From Planctomycetota bacterium (GTDB lineage: Bacteria > Planctomycetota > Phycisphaerae > Sedimentisphaerales > Anaerohalosphaeraceae), in contig JAGHBX010000373.1 in the NCBI GenBank assembly GCA_021160785.1, forward strand, positions 1 to 21,160: a DNA stretch of 21,160 nt, written 5' to 3'. A program made the position numbers and the translations under genes. Shown here piece by piece: positions 6,780-15,400 of the stretch. Every line of letters starts with the position of its first letter. Within the stretch, counting starts at the first letter, position 1. A model generated the notes under the pieces. That model did no database searches and was not told where the DNA came from. It saw only the letters and a list, made by a program, of their open reading frames with translations.

Positions 6780-7118
6780 ATGAACGCAAAGGAGTTTTTG
6801 GCCAAATTCAAAACCGATTTAGAGAAGATGAAAGCACAGTCAATTGCAACGGTAAGCGGTTTTGCCGGGCTGTTCGGCAAGACGATGGCGGAGGGAGTTC
6901 TTACCGTCAGGGAAAAGGAGCTGGTCGCCATGGGAATAGCCGTCGCCTGTCAATGTGAGCCCTGCATTATACTGCATGTGCAGAAATGCCTCGCTGCCGG
7001 AGCTTCCAAAGAGGAAATACTGGAAGCTTCAGGGGTGGCGGTGATGATGAGCGGAGGTCCGGCATATACGCACATACCGATGGTGATAGACGTCATAGAT
7101 GAATTGCAAAGTCAATAA
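6780..7118 (+). CDS. Carboxymuconolactone decarboxylase / AhpD-like family protein
   Basis: The 112-residue protein is a single CMD domain. LTVREKELVAMGIAVACQCEPCIILHVQKCLAAGAS (about 44-79) holds the AhpD-type redox motif CEPCxxxH with the upstream Glu of REKE. This is followed by KEEILEASGVAVMMSGGPAYTHIP. In AhpD-like proteins the CxxC pair and His form a disulfide reductase or peroxidase site; decarboxylases of the family lack it, so a redox role is more likely. The ATG at 6780 is chosen because AAAGGAAA lies upstream and the family begins there; a TTG at 6747 is in frame. The stop overlaps the next ATG (TAATG). It probably acts in oxidative or thiol defence, though its substrate is unknown. 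Confidence 0.82.
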   Translation: MNAKEFLAKFKTDLEKMKAQSIATVSGFAGLFGKTMAEGVLTVREKELVAMGIAVACQCEPCIILHVQKCLAAGASKEEILEASGVAVMMSGGPAYTHIPMVIDVIDELQSQ

Positions 7119-7327
7119 TGTCATATATCTATGTTGCAATCCAGGTGCTGTTTATCATTTTGATTGGCGGCGCCGGGCCGATTATACCCAGGAATATTGC
7201 CATTCTTACCGGAACAGCAATCGGTGTGCTTACGATGTTTTGGGCATTATGGACTATGCGATTAAGTAACCTGAATATGATGCCTGACTTGTATGCCCGA
7301 GTAAGGATTGAGTCCACGGCGGATTGA
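7118..7327 (+). pseudogene. 5' fragment of an isoprenylcysteine methyltransferase-like membrane protein gene
   Basis: The frame encodes two hydrophobic helices (about residues 5-21 and 27-46) followed by WALWTMRLSNLNMMPDLYARVRI. That resembles the N-terminal third of ICMT/PEMT-type membrane methyltransferases, where the text normally continues LVTxGPYRxxRHPMY. Those catalytic motifs are missing: the frame stops after 69 residues at the repeated junction with dockerin sequence. The start overlaps the preceding CMD-family stop by one base, so an intact gene was probably the last of that cluster. It is called a pseudogene because the SAM-binding half is lost. The family assignment from so short a piece is moderate. 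Confidence 0.55.
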
Positions 7328-7336
7328 GTCCACCCG
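7305..7336 (+). repeat. Tandem 13-bp direct repeat at a rearrangement junction
   Basis: GGATTGAGTCCAC occurs at 7305-7317 and again at 7321-7333, a 16-base period. It sits exactly where methyltransferase-like coding ends and dockerin-like coding begins, so it looks like a duplication formed during the joining event. Confidence 0.75.
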
Positions 7337-7677
7337 GTCCTGTCGGCAATTTCATTGTAACTAAGGCATATGGGAGCGATGCCCCTGTCAATGTCGTAGC
7401 CCTCTCTTCCGATGAAGGCGAAGAGTTGGCGCTGCCCATTTCGATCCTGTGGACTGGTTCACAAAGAAAACGTGATGGCGCTGACATCAACCTGAGCAAC
7501 AAAGTTAACCTGGTCGACCTCACCTTCCTTGCGGACCGCTGGCTTAGATCTGATTGCACAGCTCCCGACTGGTGCGACGGAGCAGATATCAATCCCAAAC
7601 TTTCTGACAGAGGCCAAGTCAATATTACCGACTTTGCCATCCTATGCCATCACTGGCTGGACAATAACTGCGATTAA
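7324..7677 (+). pseudogene. C-terminal fragment of a secreted dockerin-domain protein
   Basis: The C-terminal 65 residues contain two dockerin-type calcium loops, DGADINLSNKVNLVDLTFLA and DGADIN...GQVNITDFAILCHHWL, each Asp/Asn loop followed by a short helix. Cys residues between and after them are typical of planctomycete (Phycisphaerae) dockerin repeats at the ends of secreted glycoside hydrolases and sulfatases. About 50 residues of linker precede them. There is no signal peptide, no catalytic domain and no RBS; the frame simply opens at the 13-bp repeated junction. It is therefore the tail of a large gene whose front was lost. It is the best taxonomic clue in the window. Confidence 0.75.
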
Positions 7678-7882
7678 CCAAAATGACCTATTTTCAATCG
7701 CCCATCAATGACCTATTTTGAACGCCTCGCCACATTTGACAAACAAGGTATATACAAATGTTGACCTGTCTTAGCCGCCCCAAGCCGATTTGCCGGTGAA
7801 CGCGGCCTTGAATAAAGAGGTTGCCGAACTTGCCGAGTAAATCATGAAACTATCGAAGAACTCCTCCATCCTGGTTGCTTTT
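7678..7882. other. Gene-free stretch with a 25-bp-spaced direct repeat, possible IS end
   Basis: This stretch holds no supported gene. AATGACCTATTTT followed by C/G-AA occurs at 7682-7697 and 7707-7722, a 25-base period. Short, closely spaced internal repeats of this kind are found at the ends of IS21-family elements, but no transposase is near, so a solo end or relic is the most I would claim. A short open tail ending NKEVAELAE at 7841 could be the last codons of another lost gene. Confidence 0.3.
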
Positions 7883-7925
7883 TTGTGTTGATTAATCCTG
7901 TAGTATAATGGATAATGTAATCCAT
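7883..7925 (+). promoter_or_regulatory. Candidate promoter with overlapping inverted repeat, upstream of the kinase-regulator genes
   Basis: TTGTGT (7883-7888) and a perfect TATAAT (7904-7909) are 15 bases apart, slightly short. An inverted repeat, ATGGAT-6 nt-ATCCAT (7908-7925), overlaps the -10 box and the expected start site near 7916. A repressor could occupy it. It would drive the structured leader and the histidine kinase. Confidence 0.4.
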
Positions 7926-8082
7926 CATAGGGAGGGCGCCATCGAAAAGTGAAATGTCGCCCCGTCTGCGGGGCGGGCAGACAGAGGGAGATGCGACCGG
8001 GCGCCGGCAACCGGAACAAGTGATTGAAGCCGATTCCTGTGCAAGTCGGCACACCCGGCGACAGTTGTGAAGGGATAGTATA
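7926..8082 (+). promoter_or_regulatory. Structured 5' leader of the histidine kinase gene with competing hairpins
   Basis: The roughly 160-base leader is rich in complementary segments. CGCCCCG/CGGGGCG (7958-7964/7969-7975) competes with GTCTGC/GCAGAC (7964-7969/7977-7982) and with GGGCG/CGCCC (7934-7938/7958-7962). Further on, CCGGG/CCCGG (7997-8001/8054-8058) encloses GCCGA/TCGGC (8029-8033/8046-8050). The fold ends just before the RBS AAGGGA (8070-8075). The stretch around 8035-8070 faintly recalls the GTGCAAGTC...CCCGCnACTGTGA part of cobalamin riboswitches, but the rest is absent. A cis-regulatory RNA is possible; its ligand is unknown. Confidence 0.35.
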
Positions 8083-9411
8083 GTGAAACTGCCGATTCCT
8101 ATCCTGTATAACAGAGTGCGATGGCTGGTCAACCTCCGTTGGATTGCCTGCCTCGGAGTTGTGATTGTCGTCTGGCTGGCGTCTGCCGTGCTCAGGGTTG
8201 TGCCGGATCCTGCCCCTCTGTATATCATCGCAGGGGCGATGGTGGCCTACAATTCTGCTTTCGCAATTCTCGAGAGACTCAGAGACTGGAATGATACAAA
8301 TCTCGACAGGAACATTTGCATACAGATGACCCTGGACCAGATTGCATTAATTCTGCTCTTGTACTTCTCCGGCGTGCCGTACAATCCCTTCATATTCTAC
8401 TTCGTGTTCCACATGACGATTGCGGCATTGCTGTTGCGCGGCTGGGCGCCATACTTTTTCGCCGGCCTGGCCTCACTGCTGGTGGGCCTGGTCCTGCTGT
8501 TGGAGTACCTTGGCTGGATACCGATTTGGCGCCTTGAACTCGAGCAGGGGTCTCATGCGCTGGGCGGTCCGATCAATGAACTGGATGAAGCTTACCTCGT
8601 CGGTTTCTTTGTCGCTTTCTCGACAATGCTGTGGATCACCGTCTACTTCACCTCTTCGGTTCACAACTACCTGCACAAAGCCCAGGCCGTAATCCGCCAG
8701 CAGGAAAAGATGCTCGGAATAAGCCAGCTTGTCGCCGGCATCGCTCACCAGATCAGCAATCCACTCGACGGCATTCAAAACTGCCTCAAGACAATAGGCA
8801 GAAGCGTCAAGGACGATCAGCGTCTCAGCAAGTACGTGGAATTGATGACGGAGGCCCTGGAACGTATCGAACGCACAGCCCAGCGCGTCCAGACATTCGC
8901 AAGACCGCACGGGCTGAAGCTCGAGGCCACAGATGGCAACAAAGCCGTAGAGGCGGTCGTCGCATTGTTAGGCAATACCCAGGCACAAGGGGTGGAAATC
9001 GTCGTTGGGTCCAGCCATATACCCCCGGTATTGAGCGATCAGTACACTCTGCAGGAGGTGATATTCAACCTGTGTACGAATGCGCTGGCGGCAATGCCAA
9101 ACGGCGGAACATTGTCAGTCCGCACGTTTCTGCCTGAGGTCGAAGAATTCAGCCAGTTCCGGAAGGTCGCCATCGAGGTCGCCGATACCGGCTGCGGCAT
9201 CGACAGTGACAATATCGACAGGATATTCGAACCGTTCTTCACTACAAAATCCCACAGCGGCGGAACCGGTTTGGGTTTGACTCTGTGCCGAATGCTCATT
9301 TCGGAAATGGGAGGCCGAATGGAAGTCGACAGTGTTCCGGGCCGGGGGACAACATTTCGAGTCATTCTGAACGCTATAGAACACAATCTTGAAATCCAGA
9401 AGGAATCATAA
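8083..9411 (+). CDS. Membrane-bound NtrB-like sensor histidine kinase
   Basis: The 442-residue kinase starts at GTG 8083, seven bases after AAGGGA. About six hydrophobic segments fill residues 14-190 without a large periplasmic loop, so the signal is probably sensed in or near the membrane. The transmitter follows: H-box GIAHQISNPLDG with H222, N-box NLCTNALAAMPNGGTL (329-344), G1 VADTGCGID (366-374), F-box FEPFFTTK (382-389) and G2 GGTGLGLTL (393-401). This order matches NtrB/ZraS-type HisKA kinases. The usual acidic residue after the phospho-His is Gln (HQISN instead of HExxN). The stop overlaps the ATG of the response regulator by one base, so they form a two-component pair. The stimulus is unknown; H2 or redox state is plausible from the target operon. 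Confidence 0.88.
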   Translation: MKLPIPILYNRVRWLVNLRWIACLGVVIVVWLASAVLRVVPDPAPLYIIAGAMVAYNSAFAILERLRDWNDTNLDRNICIQMTLDQIALILLLYFSGVPYNPFIFYFVFHMTIAALLLRGWAPYFFAGLASLLVGLVLLLEYLGWIPIWRLELEQGSHALGGPINELDEAYLVGFFVAFSTMLWITVYFTSSVHNYLHKAQAVIRQQEKMLGISQLVAGIAHQISNPLDGIQNCLKTIGRSVKDDQRLSKYVELMTEALERIERTAQRVQTFARPHGLKLEATDGNKAVEAVVALLGNTQAQGVEIVVGSSHIPPVLSDQYTLQEVIFNLCTNALAAMPNGGTLSVRTFLPEVEEFSQFRKVAIEVADTGCGIDSDNIDRIFEPFFTTKSHSGGTGLGLTLCRMLISEMGGRMEVDSVPGRGTTFRVILNAIEHNLEIQKES

Positions 9412-10739
9412 TGAAAATCCTTGTTGTTGATGATGAAGAGATCAAGCGAGTCTCGCTGGTGGATACTCTGTCCGACGGCGGCTATCACACAACGGCTGCC
9501 GCAGACGGCGCTGAGGCCCTGGACCTGCTGAAAAATGAGCGTTTCGATGTGGTCGTGACAGACCTGCGCATGCCCCAAATCGATGGCATGGGACTCCTCA
9601 AGCACATCAAGAACAATATCGCCGACACTGCGGTTATTATGATGACCGCCTACGGGAGCATTCCTTTAGCTGTCCAGGCCATGAAGCAGGGCGCCTTTAC
9701 TTTCATTACCAAACCGTTTCGCAACGAGACGATTATCCCGTTGTTGGAGCGAATTCGGGACGACAGACGCGCCTCGACCGGTACCTTGCGGGATAAGATA
9801 CAGGCCAACCTCGCTGATATAGAGTCGATAATTGTGGGCGATTCGGCCATCATCCGGGACATCAGAAGGATGGTTGAACTGTGCGGCAGAAATGATGCGA
9901 CTATTCTTCTTACCGGCGAGACCGGTACGGGCAAGGACTTGATTGCCCAGACGGTCCATGATATCTCTCATCGACGTTCGGCGCCTTTTGTGAAGGTTAA
10001 CTGCTCAACATTCCCGCAGCACCTGATCGAAAGCGAACTGTTCGGTCATGCAAAAGGAGCCTTTACCGGCGCCGATCAGCCAAAAAACGGCAAATTCGAT
10101 GTCGCACAGGGAGGAACTATTTACCTCGATGACGTTGATGATATTCCGCTTGAGCATCAGGTCAAGCTCTTGGGTGTTATCGAGGAGAAGGTTTATGAGA
10201 GGGTCGGCTCTCCCATGCCGACAGAAGCGGACATAAGAATTATCGCCTCGACAAAGAAGCAGCTCTTGGCCGAGACCCGAAAAGGCACGTTTCGAAGCGA
10301 CCTCTACTATCGACTCAACGTTTTGCATCTCAATCTTCCGCCTTTGCGCAAGCATCCGAAGGATCTGCCTGTCCTTGTTGACCATCTGCTTGGACGCATT
10401 GCCAAAGAACAGGACTACAGCCTGGCCGACGATGTAATGGCGTTTCTTTCCACCCACACCTGGCCCGGGAATGTTCGTGAACTGGCGCACGCACTGGAAA
10501 GGTCCTTTCTGACAGGAAACGGCGATATCACCGTTGACCTCCTCGCTACCGAGGCGATTCTCGCCGATCCGGCGCCGACTCAGACAGGCCCGTTCAAGGA
10601 TGTTGTGATGCAGACCGAGCGCGAGTTACTGGAGCGGGCACTCATGCATGCCGGTGGAAACAAGAGCGCCGCGGCAAGGCTTCTCGGCATGAAATTCTCA
10701 ACTTTCCGGGATAAGTTAGCCAGGCACGGATTGTTCTGA
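9411..10739 (+). CDS. NtrC-family sigma-54-dependent response regulator
   Basis: The 442-residue protein has the three NtrC parts. The receiver domain is residues 1-118, with DDE at 7-9, phospho-acceptor D51, T79 and K101. The AAA+ domain is about 138-370, with Walker A GETGTGKD (169-176), the sigma-54-contact loop GAFTGA (216-221), Walker B GGTIYLDD (234-241), arginine-finger region RSDLYYRLNV (295-304) and WPGNVREL (351-358). A Fis-type HTH is at about 407-440 (GGNKSAAARLLGMKFSTFRDKL). The second Walker B residue is Asp instead of the normal Glu (LDD, not LDE). It is coupled to the kinase gene by a one-base overlap. Two palindromes and a perfect sigma-54 promoter directly downstream make the hdr-mvh operon its probable target. 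Confidence 0.92.
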   Translation: MKILVVDDEEIKRVSLVDTLSDGGYHTTAAADGAEALDLLKNERFDVVVTDLRMPQIDGMGLLKHIKNNIADTAVIMMTAYGSIPLAVQAMKQGAFTFITKPFRNETIIPLLERIRDDRRASTGTLRDKIQANLADIESIIVGDSAIIRDIRRMVELCGRNDATILLTGETGTGKDLIAQTVHDISHRRSAPFVKVNCSTFPQHLIESELFGHAKGAFTGADQPKNGKFDVAQGGTIYLDDVDDIPLEHQVKLLGVIEEKVYERVGSPMPTEADIRIIASTKKQLLAETRKGTFRSDLYYRLNVLHLNLPPLRKHPKDLPVLVDHLLGRIAKEQDYSLADDVMAFLSTHTWPGNVRELAHALERSFLTGNGDITVDLLATEAILADPAPTQTGPFKDVVMQTERELLERALMHAGGNKSAAARLLGMKFSTFRDKLARHGLF

Positions 10740-10744
10740 AATTA

Positions 10745-10775
10745 GCGGATTTCCGCAGAACTCACGGATTACCGC
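10745..10775 (+). promoter_or_regulatory. Tandem palindromic sites, probable enhancer (UAS) for the NtrC-type activator
   Basis: GCGGATTTCCGC (10745-10756) and ACGGATTACCGC (10764-10775) are two versions of one dyad (CGGATT-x-CCGC), 19 bases apart and thus on nearly the same face of the helix. Both are followed by AGAA-like bases. They lie about 120-145 bases upstream of the -24/-12 promoter, the usual distance for an NtrC-type enhancer. That the neighbouring regulator binds them is inference. Confidence 0.6.
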
Positions 10776-10890
10776 GAGAATGTTCGCATATCACATTTCC
10801 CCGGTCCCGATTCTCTTTATACGACCTTAGTTCTTGCCAGCAAAGATGTTATGTCTGTTACCGGACCCTGTGAAACTGAACCTGCCAACT

Positions 10891-10905
10891 TGGCACAGTT
10901 CTTGC
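10891..10905 (+). promoter_or_regulatory. Sigma-54 (-24/-12) promoter of the hdr-mvh operon
   Basis: TGGCACAGTTCTTGC is an exact match to the sigma-54 consensus TGGCAC-N5-TTGC, with GG and GC separated by ten bases. Transcription should start near 10917, leaving a leader of about 80 bases before the GTG of hdrC. An activator gene with the GAFTGA loop ends 150 bases upstream. Confidence 0.88.
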
Positions 10906-10999
10906 TTAAAAGAATTTTCATACTGGTCAGTGTCCGTTACTGATGCGAGGAAGGGTGTCGTACGACGTAAACTGATACAATGGAATTAAGGAGGTTATT

Positions 11000-11569
11000 G
11001 TGGCTGGTATCAAGGGCAGCAGCCTCAGTGAGGAATTTCTCGAGCACGTTCACCAGTTACCGCAGGGAAAAAGTATCGACAAATGTATCCAGTGCGGTAC
11101 GTGTTCGGGATCATGTCCTACCAGCAGTGCCATGGAATACAGTCCCAGAGAAGTAATTGCCGCCCTCCGTGCGGGAATGTTAGACCGTGTTCTACGCTCC
11201 AACACGATTTGGTTTTGTACATCCTGCTATTACTGCACAGTGCGCTGCCCGGCGAAGATACCGTTTACCGATGTCATGTACGAGCTGAAACGCCTGGGCA
11301 TAAAGCACAAGATTTATCCGCGAAAAGACACAAATGCGGTAATGTCCAAAGCCTTCACAGATGTAGTCTCGAAATACGGCAGGAATGCCGAAACGGAACT
11401 GGTCAAAAAATACTATCTGCGAAGCAATCCCTTCAAAGTACTCGGTCAGTTGAAACTGGTAATGAAAATGCTGTCCCGACACCGGGTTGATTTTTTCCCC
11501 CATAGAATCAGCGGTATCGAGAATTTGAGAAGGATGATTGCCGCCGCGCAGGAAAACGGTGAAAGATGA
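11000..11569 (+). CDS. hdrC: Heterodisulfide reductase subunit C (HdrC-like)
   Basis: The 189-residue protein carries two cubane [4Fe-4S] motifs, CIQCGTCSGSCP (C29, C32, C35, C39) and CTSCYYCTVRCP (C73, C76, C79, C83), in the HdrC arrangement. A helical tail follows. HdrC passes electrons between HdrA and the catalytic HdrB. The GTG start at 11000 is supported by AAGGAGG (10988-10994) five bases upstream. No membrane segment is present, so this is the soluble HdrC type rather than a fused membrane HdrE form. It is the first gene after the sigma-54 promoter; its stop overlaps the hdrB ATG (ATGA). In bacteria the natural disulfide acceptor is generally not CoM-S-S-CoB and remains uncertain. Confidence 0.9.
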   Translation: MAGIKGSSLSEEFLEHVHQLPQGKSIDKCIQCGTCSGSCPTSSAMEYSPREVIAALRAGMLDRVLRSNTIWFCTSCYYCTVRCPAKIPFTDVMYELKRLGIKHKIYPRKDTNAVMSKAFTDVVSKYGRNAETELVKKYYLRSNPFKVLGQLKLVMKMLSRHRVDFFPHRISGIENLRRMIAAAQENGER

Positions 11570-12453
11570 ATACGACAAATACCATGAAATTCACATACTA
11601 TCCCGGCTGTTCGGTCACAGGCATGAACAAGGCCTATGACGTATCGACAAGAAGCACCGCCAAGGCCCTTGGTGTCGTGCTTGAAGAGCTGGACGACTGG
11701 AACTGTTGTGGGGCATCGGCGTACATGTCAGTACATGAAAAGCGTGCTTTTGTTTTATGCGCCCGGAATCTGGCACTGGCCGAAAAGGACAACAGAGACA
11801 TGGTGACCATCTGCAATGGCTGCTACGTGGTTCTGAGCAAGGCCAACAAGTATATGGCTGCAAACCCCGAACTTAATGCCGATATTCAGAAGGCTCTGGC
11901 AGCCGGCGGAATGAGTTACAACGGCGGCGTCAGAGTTCGGCATTTTCTTGATGTTGTTGTCAACGACGTGGGTGAGGAGGCTGTCCGCCGGCGGACCTCC
12001 AAGCCTCTTGCGGGGCTCAGTGTCGCACCGTATTACGGCTGTCAGATCGGCCGGCCCTCCGGTGAAATCGACGACGCCGAGGACCCGCAGATGATGGACA
12101 AACTCATCGGTTGGCTTGGCGGCCGGAGCGTGCCGTTTCCGCTTAAGGCTAAGTGCTGTGGCGGGATGATGATGACCACGCGGCCCAAAATTGGCCGGGA
12201 TCTCACCGGAAAAATTCTCAAATGCGCCAAAGACCAGGGCGCCGACTGCATCATTACGGCCTGCCCTCTTTGTCAGATTAATCTGGAAGCATTCCAGGAC
12301 ACAATCAGCCGAAAGTCCGGCACCGACTGTCAGATTCCGGTCCTCTATTTCACGCAGCTTATGGCAACCGCATTCGGTCTGGACGAGCCGGCTGTCGCCC
12401 TGAAGGATTGCCTGACACCCGTCGAGGCCATGTTTGCTCAAAAAGGTATATGA
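11566..12453 (+). CDS. hdrB: Heterodisulfide reductase subunit B (HdrB-like, two CCG domains)
   Basis: The 295-residue protein has two complete cysteine-rich CCG domains: C15...C47-C48...C83xxC86 (YPGCSVTGM, WNCCGAS, CNGCYVVL) and C159...C197-C198...C233xxC236 (YYGCQIGRP, KCCGGMMM, CPLCQ). In HdrB these bind two non-cubane [4Fe-4S] clusters at which the disulfide is reduced. Having both domains intact argues for an active catalytic subunit. The start overlaps the hdrC stop by four bases, and hdrA begins 3 bases after its stop, so C-B-A are translated as a block. The physiological acceptor in a bacterium without methanogenesis genes is unknown. Confidence 0.92.
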   Translation: MNTTNTMKFTYYPGCSVTGMNKAYDVSTRSTAKALGVVLEELDDWNCCGASAYMSVHEKRAFVLCARNLALAEKDNRDMVTICNGCYVVLSKANKYMAANPELNADIQKALAAGGMSYNGGVRVRHFLDVVVNDVGEEAVRRRTSKPLAGLSVAPYYGCQIGRPSGEIDDAEDPQMMDKLIGWLGGRSVPFPLKAKCCGGMMMTTRPKIGRDLTGKILKCAKDQGADCIITACPLCQINLEAFQDTISRKSGTDCQIPVLYFTQLMATAFGLDEPAVALKDCLTPVEAMFAQKGI

Positions 12454-12456
12454 TAT

Positions 12457-15400
12457 ATGATTAGAGAAAACCAGGAACACCGAATCGGGGTTTACGTCTG
12501 TCACTGCGGAACCAACATCTCTCATACCGTCGATATCGAAGCGGTGGTGGAATACGCACGTACTCTACCCGACGTTGTCCAGGTCCGGGAGTACAAGTAC
12601 ATGTGTTCCGAGCCGGGTCAGGATCTGATCAAGCAGGATGTCGAGGAGCAGAAGCTGACCAGGGTAGTCGTTTCGTCGTGCTCGCCTCTGATGCACGAAG
12701 AGACCTTCCGCAATGCCTGTGAAGACGCCGGCCTCAACAGGTTCCTCTTTCAAATGTCCAACATCCGTGAACAATGCTCGTGGGTGCACTCCGATCGCCA
12801 AAAAGCAACCGAAAAGGCAAAACGCCTCATCGCCGCCGCGGTACGACGCGTCCACCATCACAAGTCGATGGAGCAGCGTGAAGCGCCGGTCCACCCGGAT
12901 GCCTTGGTTGTCGGCGCCGGTATTGCCGGCATCGAAGCTGCCTTGAAGATCGCCGAAGCCGGCAGAAAGGTCTATCTTGTAGAGAAAGAACCGTCTATCG
13001 GTGGTCATATGGCCAAGTTTGACAAGACCTTCCCCACGCTGGACTGCGCCGCATGCATTCTCACACCCAGGATGGTCCAGGTCGGCCAGCACCCAAATAT
13101 CGAACTGATGACCTACTCTGAAGTAGAAGACTTATCCGGGTATGTCGGCAATTTCAAAGTGAAGGTTCGCCAGCATGCCCGTTATGTCACAAAGGACTGC
13201 ACAGGCTGCGGAGAGTGCGTCAGCGTATGCCCGTGCGAGCATCCCAGTGAATTTGAAATGGGCATGTCAACACGTAAAGCCATCTATCGTTCGTTCCCCC
13301 AGGCCGTGCCCAACTGGTTCACCATTGACAAGCGCGGCGTGCCGATGTGCGAAGATACCTGCCCCATTCACACACGAACCCAGGGATATGTCAACCTGAT
13401 TGCTCAAGAGAGGTTTGAAGAAGCCCTGAAAGTCATCCGTGACGTAAACCCATTCCCGGCCATTCTGGGACGTATCTGCCATCATCCCTGCGAGAGCGAG
13501 TGTCAGAGGGGCGAGCACGACGAGCCGATAGCCATCTGTGCCCTCAAGCGATTCGTCGCCGACTGGGAGGTCGAGCACAATCTGCATCCCGAACCGGTCA
13601 AGGCAGAAGCTAACGGCAAAAAGGTTGCCATCATCGGTTCAGGTCCGGCGGGGCTGACCGCTGCTTATGACCTTGCAAGAAAAGGATATGCCTTAACAGT
13701 TTTTGAAAAGTACGCAGAGCCCGGAGGCCTGATACGCTGGGGCATCCCATATTTCAGGCTGCCACGCGAGGTTCTCGATCGCGAAATAGACTGGGTGCTT
13801 GGCCATGGCATAAAACTCAAGTGCAACAGCGCCTTGGGAGAAAACGGACTGACCGTTGACAAACTGCTCAATGACGGTTACGACTCGATCATTCTCGCAT
13901 TAGGGACAACTAAAGGACTGGATTTGGGCATTGAAGGCGAGAAACTGCCCGGAGTGGTCAACTGCCTGGATTATCTGGCGCACGCCAATCTTCAGGGCTC
14001 GGTCGAAACCGGCAAATGCGTTGCCGTCGTCGGCGGTGGAAATGCGGCGGTGGATTCGGCGCGAACGGCACTGCGATACGGTGCAAAAGAGGTAATGATT
14101 CTTTATCGCCGCACAAGGACCGAGATGCCCGCGATCAGTGCCGAGATCGAAGCGGCGATCAGCGAGGGCGTCCAGATACATTTCCTGGTCAATCCCGTGG
14201 AGATGATTGCGGATTCTTCCGGTCGCTTGACAAAGGTCAAATGCCAGAAGATGCAGCTTGGCGAGCCGGACAAAAGCGGCAGACGCAGACCGGTTCCGAT
14301 TGAAGGACAGTTCGTGGAGTTTCCGGTTGATCAGGTTATACTGGCTATCAGCCAGTTGCCGGACCTGGATTTCCTGGTCAAGGATGAAGATTTCGATTTG
14401 ACAAAATGGTCTACCCTTGCGGCCGATCCGGATACGTGCGAGACCGGCAAGAAGCGTGTTTTCGCCTGCGGCGATGCCGTAACCGGGCCGAGTACTGTCG
14501 TCGAAGCAATGGCTTCGGGCAGGCAGGCCGCTACGGCGGTTGACATGTACCTGTCGGGCGAGGATCTGGAGACATTGCGAGGCAAACCGCACAGGCCGCA
14601 TGCATTGCCGCTAATGGACAATGTGCGCAGGCCGGAACTGCCGCAACAAAAGCGTGTCGAAATACCACTCGACCCGGATGCTGGCATCACACTCAAAGAG
14701 GTGGAGAAGACGTTGACAGCCGAAGAGGCGATCAAAGAAGCAGGGCGATGTCTTGTGTGCGGGGGGTGTTCGGACTGCCGAGTGTGTCTTGACGCCTGTG
14801 AGGTAGGCGCCATTGATCACTGTATGGACGATACGGTGCGTGAATTAGATGTTGGGGCGATCATCATGGCGACAGGTTTTCAACTGTTCGACAGTACGGT
14901 GGTTGCACGATACGGCTACGGCAAATTTGACAATGTAATCAATTCCATGGAGTTCGAGCGGTTAAGCCACGCCAGCGGGCCGACCGGCGGAAAGATACTC
15001 ACCAAAGACAACAAGCCTCCCGAAGCCGTCGCTATCCTGCACTGCGTGGGAAGCCGGGACGAGAACTATAACGAATACTGCTCACGGGTCTGCTGTATGT
15101 ACTCGCTCAAGTTCGCACACTTGGTGAAGGAAAAAACAAACGCCGACGTGTATAACCTCTACATTGACATGCGGGCATTCGGCAAAGGATATGAGGAATT
15201 TTACAAGCGTGTGCTTGGTGAGGGGGTGCATTTTATTCGAGGCAAGTGCGCCGAAGTTACAAAAGTGGCTGAATGCCAGGAAGAAAAAGACAAACTAATC
15301 GTCGTGGTGGAAGACACCCTGTTAGGTGTAACGCGCCGGCTGCCGATGGATATGGTCATCCTCTCCGGAGGCCTCACGCCCGGCCGCGACACCGAAAAAC

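Noticed and set aside
7991..8082. Cobalamin riboswitch in the kinase leader
   Set aside because: Only a core-like stretch resembles it. The 5' helices and the 3' B12 box are absent, and the coding start leaves no room for them.
11755..12525. Long minus-strand ORF opposite hdrB, and similar ones opposite hdrA (12565-13092, 13900-14601) and mvhA (18173-18601)
   Set aside because: They lie wholly within well-supported genes, have no RBS or family pattern, and follow from the GC-rich codon use of the real strand.
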